64,000 nt of DNA from Pseudomonas sp. M30-35 (GCF_002163625.1 NZ_CP020892.1:3162001-3226000), one strand, 5' to 3'. Counted from the first letter of the stretch, positions 1 through 9,638 are shown. The notes: generated from the sequence alone by a model not told the origin. Translations and numbers: made by a program.

Positions 1-558
1 CGCCTCTACCCCACCACTGACATCGACTGCATAGGGTTTAACCTGCTTAATCGCAGCCTCTACATTATCAGGAGTGAGGCCTCCCGCCAGAATAATCGGC
101 ATTTGCAGCCCTTGCGGCACTAACGACCAGTCAAATATCTCTCCGGTACCGCCCGGCACGCCAGCTACAAAGGTATCCAGCAAGACGCCACTGGCCGAAG
201 CGTACGGCGCTATTTGCTGACCGACATCGGCACCAGACTTAACCCGTAATGCTTTGATGTAGGGCCGGCCGAAACCTTCGCATTGTTCAGGCGTTTCGTC
301 GCCATGAAACTGCAGAAGGTCCAGCGGTACTTGCACAAGCAATTGCTGTAGCTGCTCACGCGGCATATCGACAAACAGGCCGACCGTGGTCACAAAAGGT
401 GGCAAGCTGGCAATAATCGCCCGCGCCTGCTCAATAGTCACGGCCCGTGGGCTTTTCGGATAAAACACAAAACCAATCGCGTCGGCACCCGCCGCTACCG
501 CAGCAAGGGCGTCCTCCAGCCGGGTGATTCCGCAAATTTTGCTTCGAACGACTCGCAA
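1..558 (-). CDS. trpF: Phosphoribosylanthranilate isomerase, 3' end cut by window edge
   Basis: TrpF converts N-(5'-phosphoribosyl)anthranilate to the carboxyphenylamino-deoxyribulose phosphate in cytoplasmic tryptophan synthesis. About 186 codons are visible and roughly 15-20 C-terminal residues lie beyond position 1. Family motifs are plain: RSKICGITR near the start (catalytic Cys), [24 protein letters not shown] and, close to the edge, [11 protein letters not shown] chose a TTG start at 558 because AAAGGA sits 9 bases upstream and the resulting N-terminus (M-R-V-V-R-S-K) fits the family; an in-frame ATG at 585 and a GTG at 579 lack a good ribosome-binding site. It is the last visible gene of the fimV-truA-trpF series, all on the minus strand. 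Confidence 0.95.
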   Translation of the reverse strand, partial: MRVVRSKICGITRLEDALAAVAAGADAIGFVFYPKSPRAVTIEQARAIIASLPPFVTTVGLFVDMPREQLQQLLVQVPLDLLQFHGDETPEQCEGFGRPYIKALRVKSGADVGQQIAPYASASGVLLDTFVAGVPGGTGEIFDWSLVPQGLQMPIILAGGLTPDNVEAAIKQVKPYAVDVSGGVEA

Positions 559-689
559 CGACTGATTTCCTTTATCCACGCACATATAAAGCTAGGGTTA
601 TTAGACAGCTTACCGCGCAGCCCGTTGCACTTGCATCATAAACAGCTTCAGGCAAATGACTGCAAGCCTGTGCGTTTTTGCAGTGTGCC

Positions 690-1556
690 TTAGTATTCGT
701 CCCTGACATCAGGTAAGCCGGAAAGAAAGTGCGGGCCCAAATAACGCTGCGGCAGACCAAACTCGGCCGGGTAATCGACCTGTACCAGGTACAATCCATA
801 AGGCGCCGCAGTAACGCCACCCGTACGCCGCACCCCCGTATCAAGCACCTCTTTAGCCCACTCGACCGGGCGTTCGCCAGCCCCGATAGTCATCAGCACC
901 CCAGCGATATTGCGTACCATGTGATGCAAGAATGCATTGGCACGAATATCCAGCACCATAAAGCGACCCTGTTCCAGCAGCTGCAAATGATGAACAGTTT
1001 TGACCGGTGACTTTGCCTGACATTGGCGCGCACGGAAGGCACTAAAATCGTGGGTACCCACAAAATACTCGGCCGCAGCACGCATCCGCTCAATATCCAG
1101 CGGACGGTGATTCCAAGTCACTTCCTCGGCCATGTGTGCAGGACGAATCTGGTCGTTATAGATCACATAACGGTAGCGCCGCGCCTGCGCACAAAAGCGC
1201 GCATCGAAGTGTTCGGGCATACTTTTCGCCCAGGCCACGCTGATGTCACCCGGCAAATTCCTGTTAGCGCCCATGACCCATGCATGCATGCTGCGCTCAA
1301 CGGTAGTGGTGAAGTGCACCACTTGCGCACTGGCATGCACGGAGGCATCGGTACGCCCAGCACAGCTCAGCGTTACCGATGCACCACCCGCTACTTTCGA
1401 AATAGCTTTTTCAAGCGACTCCTGAACGGACGGCACACCAGCCTTCTGCCGCTGAAACCCGCGATAACGGGAGCCTTTGTATTCAACCCCAAGGGCTATT
1501 TTGAAAACGCCAACGGCGGCCCTTTCGGCCGCCGTTGAAGGTAGAGCATCTGACAT
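690..1556 (-). CDS. truA: tRNA pseudouridine(38-40) synthase TruA
   Basis: Isomerises uridines 38-40 in the anticodon arm of many tRNAs. The 288-residue protein has the family's N-terminal YKGSRYRGFQRQ and the catalytic aspartate in CAGRTDASVHA. Most relatives read GRTDAGVHA, so a Gly to Ser change sits two residues after the catalytic Asp; the Asp itself is intact. The gene begins 3 bases after the fimV stop, so the two are probably cotranscribed and the ribosome-binding site lies in the fimV tail. fimV-truA-trpF is a standard Pseudomonas order. The residues before V-F-K-I-A-L-G are poorly constrained, so the exact start is less certain than the identity. Confidence 0.97.
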   Translation of the reverse strand: MSDALPSTAAERAAVGVFKIALGVEYKGSRYRGFQRQKAGVPSVQESLEKAISKVAGGASVTLSCAGRTDASVHASAQVVHFTTTVERSMHAWVMGANRNLPGDISVAWAKSMPEHFDARFCAQARRYRYVIYNDQIRPAHMAEEVTWNHRPLDIERMRAAAEYFVGTHDFSAFRARQCQAKSPVKTVHHLQLLEQGRFMVLDIRANAFLHHMVRNIAGVLMTIGAGERPVEWAKEVLDTGVRRTGGVTAAPYGLYLVQVDYPAEFGLPQRYLGPHFLSGLPDVRDEY

Positions 1557-1559
1557 TTA

Positions 1560-4403
1560 TCAAACCAGTTTATTGATCAACTCTTTGGCTTCTTTCTGTT
1601 GATCATCGTTACCTTCAGCAACCACTTCATCGAGAATGTCGCGTGCACCCTCTGAGTCGCCCATATCAATATAAGCCCGAGCCAGATCCAGCTTGGTCGC
1701 GGTCTCATCGGTGCCAGACAGGAAGTCGAAATCATCTTCGTCTTCAAATGCTGCAACCGAAGATTCCTCGGTGAACTCTGGCATATCAAGTTCATCAGCT
1801 GGCTTTTGCTGTTCCAGGCTTTCACTCAATTGATCAAGTTCAGCCGTAACTTCATCCAATTGGGCGGCAAAGTTATCAGGTTTTGTCTCAGGTGCAATAT
1901 CAGCATCATCATTCAATGACAGATCAAAATCTTCCGACAGATCAAAGCCATCATCAGACCCAGCTTTCGGCGCAGCGTCAGCCGCCGGCACAGGGGTTGA
2001 CGAAAGGTCTGCATCATCCAGGTCCAGCAGGAAATCATCATCTGAGTCAGCCAGCGTAGTGCTAGGCTGGGTGCTGTCCAGATCAAAGTTGAAATCAGCC
2101 AGTTCATCCGTAAGGCCAGCGCCTTTATCGGCTTCGTCATCCAGGCTCAGCTCAAAACCCAGATCGTCTTCCTGGTCCGCAACTGGCGCACTAGCTGCCT
2201 TGCCAAGCTCGTCATCCAGATCAAAGCTGTCCATGCCGGCGCTTGCAGTAGACTGCAGCTGAGAGTCCAATTCAGACTCCAGATCATCCAGGCTCAGGTC
2301 GAAAGAGTCATCGCTGTCGGTGGCGGCAGGGCTCGAATTAACCGGCGCAGCAGTTGCATCGACATCATCCATCGTCAAGTCATCAAGACTGAAGCTGTCG
2401 AGATCATTGTCAGCGGCACCGGCCACGGCCAAACCACCCGCCAGGCCTGCCAGCGCAGGGTATTTGGCATTGAGCTGAGCAACTTCTTCAGTTGCACCGC
2501 CCATCTCACGCAGTTCGTCCTGTTGACGAGCGTAACCATCACGGTCGCCCATCTCGGCATAGACTTCCATCAACTTGAGGTGCAGGTCACTACGCTCTGG
2601 CTCATTATTGATAGCGTTTTGTAGCAGCTCAGCCGCTTGATTGAAGCGCCCGTATGCGATGTATATATCCGCCTCCCCCAGCACATCTGCTGTTTGCGGG
2701 GTTGTAGGCTGGTCTTTTGCAACTTCAGCTTGATCATTATCCAGATCGAAATCGTCATCCAGACCTGCAAAGCCATCATCTGGCAACTCAGACTCGGCCG
2801 CAAAACTATTATCCGGCTCAAGGCTGTCATCGGCAGACTCTGACTCTTTCAGCGCTTTACGGCGCGAAATAATCATCAATATAACTAACAAAGCCAGCAA
2901 ACCACCGGCCGCCACGATCCCGAGCAGCATTGGATTGGCTAGTAAATCATCAACCATCGACGCAGGGGCCGGGGCTGGTTGAGCAGCCGGAGCAGCGGGC
3001 TTCGCGACCTCAGGTTCTGGTGCAACCACAGGTTCTGGAGCCGGAGCTGGAGTTGGTGCTTCAACCGGTGCAGGTGCCTCTGGGGTTACAGCAGGCTCTT
3101 CGCTATAGTTGAAGTCAGGCTCGTCAGTTGCGGCAGGCGTCCCTGCGACAGGCGTCTCTGAGGCTGACTCTTCGGCATCAGATGCCGCGGCAGCTGATGT
3201 ATCTGCTGCTGGCTCAGGCTGAGCGCCAGGCACTGCGGCAGTCGCCGCAGTATCACCCTGACTTGCCAGATCAGCTTGCAACTTGGCCAACTGATCATCT
3301 TTGAGTTTAATCAAGCGTTGCAGCTTATCGACCTGGCTTTGCAGGTCATTCATTCGACCAGAAAGCTCTTCGTTCGCACGACGTGTTGAATCCAGGCTTT
3401 CTTGAGTGACGGCTAGCTTGTTGCTGAGCGTTTCGCTGTCGGCCTGACCTTTATCGCTACCGGCAGTAGACTTACCCGCCTCGGCTGAGACTAGCTTGAG
3501 CTTATCTCCCTCCTCGGCTTTGGCAGGAGCAGCACCTGCGACTTCACGCTTGGTCGCATCTAGCTGACGAGCACCCGCTGGAGCAGCTGGGCCTTCACGC
3601 CACTCAGCATTCTGCTGATTAACCTGGGCCAACGCTTCAGCTTGCGAACGTGAATTGATGGCAGCCTGATCTGGCAGACGCAGCACTTGGCCACTCTTCA
3701 TACGATTGATATTGCCATCAATGAAGGCATCAGGATTGAGATCCTGAATTGCCAGCATCGCTTGGTGGATGCTGCCGTTCTGGCGCGAACGCTGAGCGAT
3801 TTCCCACAGGCTGTCATCTTTCTGAATACGGTACTCATTGCTACCCGTCGCGCCTGGCGAACTGGCAGGTGCTGCGCCAGTGCTTGCTGGGCGCAGCGCT
3901 GGAGCAGCCGGGCGAGGAGCAGGACGAGGAGTTGGGGCAACAGTCGTGCGTGCAATCGGTGCAGTGACCGCAGCACGAGGAGCTGCAGCGGCTTGCGGGG
4001 AATACAGTGGCGGATCAAGCAATACCGTGTATTCACGCAACAAACGACCATTTGGCCAGAGCACCTCAACCAGGAAGTTCAGGTACGGCTCACGCACCGA
4101 CTTGCTCGAAGTGATGCGAATAACGCTTTTACCGTTCGGCTTGATCACCGGGGTAAATTTAAGGTCGTTCAGGAAGAACTGGCGATCAACGCCAGCCTTA
4201 TTGAAATCTTCCGGGGACGCCAGGCTCGGCAAGACTTCGTTGGGAGCCAGATCTCTGACTTCGACCAACTCAATTTCTGCCTCCAACGGTTGATTCAGCG
4301 AGGATTTTAGAGTGACTTCACCCAGACCCAGCGCGTGCGCCATACCGGAGGACAGTGCCGAAGCAGCTGCCATTGCCAGCACCAGTTTGCGAACCCGAAG
4401 CAT
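1560..4403 (-). CDS. fimV: FimV/HubP-family polar hub protein with LysM domain
   Basis: Large inner-membrane protein that organises the cell pole; in Pseudomonas it is needed for type IV pilus assembly and twitching, and its Vibrio relative HubP recruits chemotaxis and flagellar placement proteins. The 947 residues show a signal peptide (1-24), a conserved periplasmic FimV N-domain (about 25-135), a LysM peptidoglycan-binding domain (about 190-244), a coiled coil (about 325-383), a Pro/Ala-rich stretch (385-482), one membrane helix (about 491-513), a very acidic cytoplasmic part with a TPR-like segment (about 580-640, YGRFNQAAELLQ), and the conserved C-terminal FimV motif (DLARAYIDMGDSEGARDIL). 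The acidic Asp/Ser/Leu repeats between about 660 and 880 are typical of the family. It is followed closely by truA. Confidence 0.96.
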   Translation of the reverse strand: MLRVRKLVLAMAAASALSSGMAHALGLGEVTLKSSLNQPLEAEIELVEVRDLAPNEVLPSLASPEDFNKAGVDRQFFLNDLKFTPVIKPNGKSVIRITSSKSVREPYLNFLVEVLWPNGRLLREYTVLLDPPLYSPQAAAAPRAAVTAPIARTTVAPTPRPAPRPAAPALRPASTGAAPASSPGATGSNEYRIQKDDSLWEIAQRSRQNGSIHQAMLAIQDLNPDAFIDGNINRMKSGQVLRLPDQAAINSRSQAEALAQVNQQNAEWREGPAAPAGARQLDATKREVAGAAPAKAEEGDKLKLVSAEAGKSTAGSDKGQADSETLSNKLAVTQESLDSTRRANEELSGRMNDLQSQVDKLQRLIKLKDDQLAKLQADLASQGDTAATAAVPGAQPEPAADTSAAAASDAEESASETPVAGTPAATDEPDFNYSEEPAVTPEAPAPVEAPTPAPAPEPVVAPEPEVAKPAAPAAQPAPAPASMVDDLLANPMLLGIVAAGGLLALLVILMIISRRKALKESESADDSLEPDNSFAAESELPDDGFAGLDDDFDLDNDQAEVAKDQPTTPQTADVLGEADIYIAYGRFNQAAELLQNAINNEPERSDLHLKLMEVYAEMGDRDGYARQQDELREMGGATEEVAQLNAKYPALAGLAGGLAVAGAADNDLDSFSLDDLTMDDVDATAAPVNSSPAATDSDDSFDLSLDDLESELDSQLQSTASAGMDSFDLDDELGKAASAPVADQEDDLGFELSLDDEADKGAGLTDELADFNFDLDSTQPSTTLADSDDDFLLDLDDADLSSTPVPAADAAPKAGSDDGFDLSEDFDLSLNDDADIAPETKPDNFAAQLDEVTAELDQLSESLEQQKPADELDMPEFTEESSVAAFEDEDDFDFLSGTDETATKLDLARAYIDMGDSEGARDILDEVVAEGNDDQQKEAKELINKLV

Positions 4404-4557
4404 ATTTTAATCCCTTGTTTTTTTCTTTTATCTCGGCGTACAAAACGACCCAAAATGTGTCTGCCTGTATTCGCTAAAAGCGATCCCCCAATCAGATACA
4501 CTTTGAATCAGTAGTGCCAAGCTCGAAAAATTCTTTAAATCACCAGCTAAGTATCTT

Positions 4558-5568
4558 TTACAGATAGTGTTTTATCAATAACTCAGCCAACTGCACAGCA
4601 TTTATGGCAGCGCCTTTCCTCACATTATCAGACGCAATCCACAAATTGAGTTCTGCCGGATCATCAAGACCCGCCCGAACACGGCCGACGTAAATCAGAT
4701 CTTGGCCAACTGCATCACCAACAACAGTCGGATAATCCTCGAACTCTACACATTCCAGCGCTGGAGCACGCTGTAAAACGTCACAAACTTTAGCAATATC
4801 AACTGTTTTAGTGGTTTGCAACGAAACACTGAGGCTATCACCAAAAAATACCGGCGCCTGTAGACAGGTTATTGATGTCTTTAATTTCGGCGCGGCGAAC
4901 AATTCCTTTAGCTCTGCGGCCACACGCTGCTCAAGCGCACCGTGACCCTGAGCATCCGGCTGATCGACCTGAGGCAGCATATTAAAAGCCATTTGCCGAC
5001 CAAACACCTGTGGCTCAAACGCACGGCCATTGAGCAGCTCTGCCGTTTGTCGCGCCAGCTCGCTTACCCCTTCGCGACCACGGCTTGAAACCGCCAGGCA
5101 CGCAGTCAGATTAATCCGTTCGACAGTAACATTGGCCCCCAGCGCAGCCAGAACACAGCCCAACGCCACACTGATTGACGCCGGACTCGTTACCACATAG
5201 GGCGCGTTAAGCTTTTCAAGCGCCTGCGGATTCACTTCCGGGACGACACGCGGCGCCTGCTCAGACGGCAAACCGCCCGCCAAGTCGATAATAATGCAGC
5301 CTGCTGCACGGGCAGCATCGATGTGCTGCGCGGTAACACTTTGCCCCGCCGCAAAAAACACCACTTGAACAGTGCTGAAATCAAACGTTTGCATTTCGCG
5401 CACGCGTAGATTTCGACCTTTATAGCTGACCGTTTGCCCAACCGATTCAGCTCCCGCCAAGGCGTGCAAGGTGCCGATTGGGAACTCACGCTCCTGCAGA
5501 ACCTGTACCAACGCTTCGCCCACACTACCGGTGGCACCAATTACTGCAACATCCAAGCTACGACTCAT
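4558..5568 (-). CDS. Catalytically degenerate aspartate-semialdehyde dehydrogenase paralogue (Usg-1 type)
   Basis: The 336-residue protein has the Asd fold: an N-terminal dinucleotide-binding motif VAVIGATGSVGEALVQVL and a dimerisation domain. Both catalytic residues appear lost. Where Asd has its nucleophilic Cys (G-N-C-T/S) this protein reads YVVTSPASISVAL (no Cys, around residue 130), and the active-site His of the PVxxGHS motif is Asp (PVFFGDSLSVSL, about residue 244). This matches what is known of the Usg-1 family, a conserved paralogue beside asd with no established enzyme activity. The ATG at 5568 is preferred over an in-frame TTG six bases upstream. It lies between asd and fimV on the same strand, separated from asd by a repeat-rich 304-bp gap. 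Confidence 0.9.
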   Translation of the reverse strand: MSRSLDVAVIGATGSVGEALVQVLQEREFPIGTLHALAGAESVGQTVSYKGRNLRVREMQTFDFSTVQVVFFAAGQSVTAQHIDAARAAGCIIIDLAGGLPSEQAPRVVPEVNPQALEKLNAPYVVTSPASISVALGCVLAALGANVTVERINLTACLAVSSRGREGVSELARQTAELLNGRAFEPQVFGRQMAFNMLPQVDQPDAQGHGALEQRVAAELKELFAAPKLKTSITCLQAPVFFGDSLSVSLQTTKTVDIAKVCDVLQRAPALECVEFEDYPTVVGDAVGQDLIYVGRVRAGLDDPAELNLWIASDNVRKGAAINAVQLAELLIKHYL

Positions 5569-5628
5569 ACTCAACTCTTGAGGTTATTGACCAACACGGC
5601 AAGGTAAAAACATCACCCCTGCTCCTAA

Positions 5629-5747
5629 GGTGTCAAAATGCGAAGCTTAATCCGTAGGGTGTGACAACGCGAAGCTTGTCCACCGAGCATCATTGATCTT
5701 GCCGAGTTTTGCGAAGGGTGATGGCGGACAAAAAAGCGTTGTCCGCC
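5629..5747. repeat. Composite intergenic repeat, copy A (bulged palindrome plus second hairpin)
   Basis: This occupies most of the 304-bp gap between asd and its paralogue. A 31-base unit at 5654-5684 forms a stem GGTG-t-GACAA / TTGTC-CACC around the loop CGCGAAGC, with the single t as a bulge. A degenerate tandem copy sits directly before it (5629-5653). A second hairpin follows: arms GGCGGACAA (5723-5731) and TTGTCCGCC (5739-5747), loop AAAAGCG. Close relatives lie at 16672-16748 and 26083-26175. No coding sequence is seen in the gap. It resembles the REP/BIME-type palindromes of gammaproteobacteria; a terminator or mRNA-stabilising role is only inferred. Confidence 0.85.
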
Positions 5748-5872
5748 CTCATGAGTTATGCGAAATGCAACTTACAAATGCATAAAGCGAGCTTAACAGG
5801 AATCGTTTATACGATAGCTGCTTAGCTCGCTTTATGCCGGGTTAATGCCTGTGTGCAAAAACGCGCAGTTGA

Positions 5873-6985
5873 TTAACGCTCCAGCAGGATCCGCAGCATG
5901 CGGCGTAGCGGTTCAGCCGCGCCCCACAACAACTGGTCACCAACGGTGAATGCGCCCAGGTACTGCGAACCCATGTTGAGTTTACGCAGACGCCCTACTG
6001 GCACGCTCAAGGTCCCGGTTACCGCAGTCGGGCTGAGATCAGTGATGCTTGGCTCGCGATGGTTTGGCACCAGCTTGACCCAAGGGTTGTGCTGACTGAT
6101 CAGCCCTTCGATGTCCGAGATCGGCACGTCCTTGTTCAGTTTGATAGTCAAAGCCTGACTGTGGCAACGCATCGCGCCGATGCGCACGCAAATACCATCG
6201 ACCGGAATTGCACTCTTGAAGCGACCCAGAATCTTGTTGGTTTCAGCCTGCGCCTTCCACTCCTCACGGCTCTGGCCGTTAGGCAGTTCCTTGTCGATGT
6301 AAGGAATGAGGCTACCCGCCAGCGGCACACCGAAGTTATCAACCGGGAAGCCGTCGCCACGCATGCTTTCAGCCACGCGGCGGTCGATATCCAGAATTGC
6401 GCTCGCCGGGTCAGCCAACTGCTCAGCTACTGAACTGTTGATGGTGCCCATCTGCTTGATCAGCTCACGCATGTTCTGCGCGCCTGCACCGCTCGCGGCC
6501 TGATAGGTCATGGCGCTCGCCCACTCGACCATACCCGCCTCGAACAGACCACCCAAGCCCATCAGCATCAAACTGACAGTGCAATTGCCACCGATGTAGT
6601 TCTTGGTGCCCGCGTCGAGCTGCTGGTCGATCACCTTGCGGTTGACCGGGTCCAGCACGATCACGGCGTCGTCATTCATGCGCAGCGATGATGCCGCGTC
6701 AATCCAGTAGCCCTGCCAGCCCGCTTCCCGCAGTTTAGGGAAGACATCGTTGGTGTAGTCTCCACCCTGGCAGGTCAGAATCACATCCAGACCTTTCAGT
6801 TCATCGATGTTGTAGGCGTCTTTCAGTGGAGCGATATCCTTGCCCACTGCCGGCCCCTGGCCACCAACATTGGATGTGGTGAAGAATACTGGCTCGATCA
6901 AATCGAAATCCTGTTCTTCAAGCATGCGCTGCATCAGCACGGAACCAACCATGCCACGCCAACCGATCAGACCTACACGTTTCAT
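5873..6985 (-). CDS. asd: Aspartate-semialdehyde dehydrogenase
   Basis: NADPH-dependent reduction of aspartyl phosphate to aspartate semialdehyde, the branch point to lysine/diaminopimelate, threonine and methionine. 370 residues, normal for the gammaproteobacterial Asd type. Visible motifs: [14 protein letters not shown] (NADP binding, 4-17), the catalytic Cys in [12 protein letters not shown] (C135), YQAASGAGA, and the active-site His in [10 protein letters not shown]. It lies downstream of leuB on the same strand, with a 10-bp hairpin in the 52-bp gap. Unlike the paralogue at 4558, every catalytic residue is present, so this is the working enzyme. Confidence 0.98.
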   Translation of the reverse strand: MKRVGLIGWRGMVGSVLMQRMLEEQDFDLIEPVFFTTSNVGGQGPAVGKDIAPLKDAYNIDELKGLDVILTCQGGDYTNDVFPKLREAGWQGYWIDAASSLRMNDDAVIVLDPVNRKVIDQQLDAGTKNYIGGNCTVSLMLMGLGGLFEAGMVEWASAMTYQAASGAGAQNMRELIKQMGTINSSVAEQLADPASAILDIDRRVAESMRGDGFPVDNFGVPLAGSLIPYIDKELPNGQSREEWKAQAETNKILGRFKSAIPVDGICVRIGAMRCHSQALTIKLNKDVPISDIEGLISQHNPWVKLVPNHREPSITDLSPTAVTGTLSVPVGRLRKLNMGSQYLGAFTVGDQLLWGAAEPLRRMLRILLER

Positions 6986-7006
6986 AACAACTACACCTAT
7001 ATGAAT

Positions 7007-7030
7007 CGCGACTGAAGTTCTTCAGTCGCG
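7007..7030. other. Perfect hairpin between leuB and asd
   Basis: Ten-base arms CGCGACTGAA and TTCAGTCGCG with a four-base loop. It starts 22 bases upstream of the asd ATG and lies after the leuB stop. There is no T-run on the minus-strand side, so it is not a standard rho-independent terminator. It may mark an RNA-processing or attenuation point between leuB and asd (inference). Confidence 0.6.
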
Positions 7031-7037
7031 CGAAAGA

Positions 7038-8120
7038 TTACAAACTACGCAGTGCCTCGACGACCGCATCACCCATTGCCGCAGTACCCACCTTGGTGGT
7101 GCCAGCTGAGTGAATGTCGCCCGTGCGCAAGCCTTGATCGAGCACCATGCTCACCGCTTTCTCGATGGCCGCCGCCGCGTCAGCTTGGTTGAAACTGTAA
7201 CGCAACATCATCGACACCGACAAAATGGTCGCCAACGGGTTGGCGATGCCTTGACCGGCGATATCCGGCGCAGAACCGTGACACGGCTCGTACATGCCCT
7301 TGTTGTTGGCATCCAGCGAGGCCGATGGCAGCATACCGATAGAGCCGGTGAGCATTGAAGCCTCATCCGACAGGATATCGCCGAACATATTATCAGTGAC
7401 CATTACATCGAACTGCTTTGGCGCACGCACCAGCTGCATGGCAGCGTTATCCACGTACATGTGCGACAGCTCAATGTCGGGATAGTCTTTAGCGACTTCC
7501 TCAACCACTTCACGCCACAACTGGCTGGAGGCAAGCACGTTGGCTTTGTCTACCGAGCAGAGTTTTTTGCCGCGAACCCGAGCCATATCGAAGCCGACAC
7601 GGGCGATACGACGGATTTCACTTTCGCTGTATGGCAATGTGTCGTAGGCCTGACGTTCGCCGTTTTCCAAATCACGGGTGCCGCGTGGCGCGCCAAAGTA
7701 GATGCCACCGGTCAGCTCACGAACGATGAGGATATCCAGACCCGCAACCACTTCTGGTTTGAGCGAGGAAGCATCAGCCAGCTGCGGATACAAAATAGCC
7801 GGACGCAGGTTGGCAAATAGACCCAGCTGCGCACGAATTTTCAACAAACCGCGCTCAGGGCGGATATCCCGGTCGATCTTGTCCCACTTGGGACCGCCAA
7901 CAGCGCCAAGCAGCACAGCATCAGCGTTGCGGGCAAGCTCCAGGGTTTCATCGGCGAGCGGCACACCGTGCTTGTCGATGGCAGCGCCGCCAATCACATC
8001 GTGGTTTAGCTCAAAACCCAGCTGGAACTTTTGATTCGCCAGTTCAAGCACCTTGACCGCTTCAGCCATGATTTCCGGGCCAATACCATCACCAGGAAGA
8101 ACCAGAATCTGTTTGCTCAT
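7038..8120 (-). CDS. leuB: 3-isopropylmalate dehydrogenase
   Basis: Oxidatively decarboxylates 3-isopropylmalate to 2-oxoisocaproate, the third step of leucine synthesis, in the cytoplasm. 360 residues, normal length. Motifs: [10 protein letters not shown] at the N-terminus, [21 protein letters not shown], the substrate-binding [16 protein letters not shown] with the catalytic Lys, and the metal-binding [24 protein letters not shown] ribosome-binding site precedes the ATG. It is part of the minus-strand leuC-leuD-methyltransferase-leuB series. Confidence 0.98.
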   Translation of the reverse strand: MSKQILVLPGDGIGPEIMAEAVKVLELANQKFQLGFELNHDVIGGAAIDKHGVPLADETLELARNADAVLLGAVGGPKWDKIDRDIRPERGLLKIRAQLGLFANLRPAILYPQLADASSLKPEVVAGLDILIVRELTGGIYFGAPRGTRDLENGERQAYDTLPYSESEIRRIARVGFDMARVRGKKLCSVDKANVLASSQLWREVVEEVAKDYPDIELSHMYVDNAAMQLVRAPKQFDVMVTDNMFGDILSDEASMLTGSIGMLPSASLDANNKGMYEPCHGSAPDIAGQGIANPLATILSVSMMLRYSFNQADAAAAIEKAVSMVLDQGLRTGDIHSAGTTKVGTAAMGDAVVEALRSL

Positions 8121-8174
8121 GCTTTCCTCTCAAACGGCGCTGATTGCGCCAACACATTTTTTAAAGCCGATCTA

Positions 8175-8948
8175 TTAACGTTCAGCCCAAAGCAACAACA
8201 CATCCGGACTGAATGAGCCGTCGTCAGCAATTTCAAAATACTCGCGAACTTCTTCGCCCACGGCCTGCTGCAATGCCAGAATCGCTTGGCGAAACACCTC
8301 CGGGGTGCGCATGCGCTCGACCCAGCTGGTAAATTCCAGGCGCAAGCGTTGGCGACTGCAACTGGTTTGCACTAAACCTGCCTCGCCGACCAGACGCGAC
8401 CATTGCGCCGGCGAGTAATCACGCACATGGCTGGTGTCGCGCAGTAACTCAACCGCTTGCAGATGAGTGTCGAGCAATGGCAATTCCGGCGCGGCAACAT
8501 CAATAAACGCAGCCGTCCCGCCCGGTTTTAATACTCGACGCACTTCGCGCAAGGCCTGTCCCACATCGCGCCAGTGATGCGCCGAATAGCGACTGAAGAC
8601 AAAGTCGAACTGCTCATCGGCAAACGGCAGTTGCTCAGCCTTGCCACATTCAGTCTGCACATTATCCAGACCCCGCTCAGCAGCAGCTGAAACAACCACA
8701 TCCAGCATCTGTTGAGACAAGTCGTATGCCACCACCTCACCGGCTAGCGGCGCAACCTGAAAGCTGACATGGCCCGCACCACAACCCAAGTCCAGCACCC
8801 GCGCGCCTGGCAGTGCCGCGACCCGTTCCCGCAGCAGCGCAAACTCTGCACCTTGAGCATGCACCGCACTGCTCAGATAGGCACTCGCTTGCTCGCCGAA
8901 TTGGCGCTCAACTACTTGGTTGTGATCAGCCTGGTTGTGATCAGTCAT
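8175..8948 (-). CDS. Class I SAM-dependent methyltransferase
   Basis: 257 residues with the Rossmann SAM-binding motif VLDLGCGAGHVSF (about 51-63), an acidic loop (YDLSQQMLDVV) and the post-motif region FVFSRYSAHHW, placing it in the Methyltransf_11/UbiE-like group. The substrate is not evident. A methyltransferase at this place, between leuD and leuB, is usual in Pseudomonas. The N-terminus carries a five-residue duplication (TDHNQ-ADHNQ) from an imperfect 15-bp tandem repeat. The role in or alongside leucine synthesis is unknown; cotranscription with the leu genes is likely from the short spacing on both sides (32 and 54 bases). Confidence 0.88.
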   Translation of the reverse strand: MTDHNQADHNQVVERQFGEQASAYLSSAVHAQGAEFALLRERVAALPGARVLDLGCGAGHVSFQVAPLAGEVVAYDLSQQMLDVVVSAAAERGLDNVQTECGKAEQLPFADEQFDFVFSRYSAHHWRDVGQALREVRRVLKPGGTAAFIDVAAPELPLLDTHLQAVELLRDTSHVRDYSPAQWSRLVGEAGLVQTSCSRQRLRLEFTSWVERMRTPEVFRQAILALQQAVGEEVREYFEIADDGSFSPDVLLLWAER

Positions 8949-8980
8949 GTCGCCGCCCCTGGCTCCTCAGCCGCTTTGCA

Positions 8981-9628
8981 TTACTTGATTGCGCCAAATA
9001 ACCATGGCTGTTGCTGGCGATAGCCTTCCTCAAAGGCGTGAATGGCATCACTGTCCTGCAAGGTCAAACCGATGTCATCCAAGCCATTGAGCAAGCAGTG
9101 CTTACGGAAAGCATCGACTTCAAAACTGTACTGCTTGCCGTCTGGGCGAGTGACCTTCTGCGCTTCAAGGTCAACTGTCAGTTGATAGCCTTCAGTCGCT
9201 TCAGCCTGCTCAAACAGTTCATCCATCTCGCTTTCAGCCAGAATGATCGGCAACAAGCCGTTCTTGAAGCTGTTGTTGTAGAAAATGTCAGCAAAGCTTG
9301 AAGCCAAAATAGTGCGAAAACCGTACTCTTCCAACGCCCATGGCGCGTGCTCACGACTGGAGCCGCAGCCAAAGTTCTCACGCGCCAGCAGTACGCTTGC
9401 GCCCTGATAACGCGGGAAGTTGAGCACGAAATCTGTATTCACCGGGCGCGTGGAGCTGTCCTGGTTTGGCTGGCCGACATCCAGATAGCGCCACTCGTCA
9501 AACAGGTTCGGGCCAAAACCGGTGCGCTTGATCGATTTCAAGAACTGCTTCGGGATGATCTGGTCAGTGTCGACGTTGGCACGATCCAACGGCGCAACAA
9601 GACCGGTGTGTTGGGTAAAAGCTTTCAT
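8981..9628 (-). CDS. leuD: 3-isopropylmalate dehydratase small subunit
   Basis: Small (swivelling) subunit of isopropylmalate isomerase, which partners LeuC to convert 2-isopropylmalate to 3-isopropylmalate. 215 residues, typical for the bacterial LeuD1 type. Motifs: [19 protein letters not shown] at the N-terminus, the [15 protein letters not shown] substrate-recognition loop, and [17 protein letters not shown]. It follows leuC with a 10-base gap, so the two subunits are almost certainly cotranslated. Confidence 0.98.
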   Translation of the reverse strand: MKAFTQHTGLVAPLDRANVDTDQIIPKQFLKSIKRTGFGPNLFDEWRYLDVGQPNQDSSTRPVNTDFVLNFPRYQGASVLLARENFGCGSSREHAPWALEEYGFRTILASSFADIFYNNSFKNGLLPIILAESEMDELFEQAEATEGYQLTVDLEAQKVTRPDGKQYSFEVDAFRKHCLLNGLDDIGLTLQDSDAIHAFEEGYRQQQPWLFGAIK

Positions 9629-9638
9629 AGCGGTCTCC

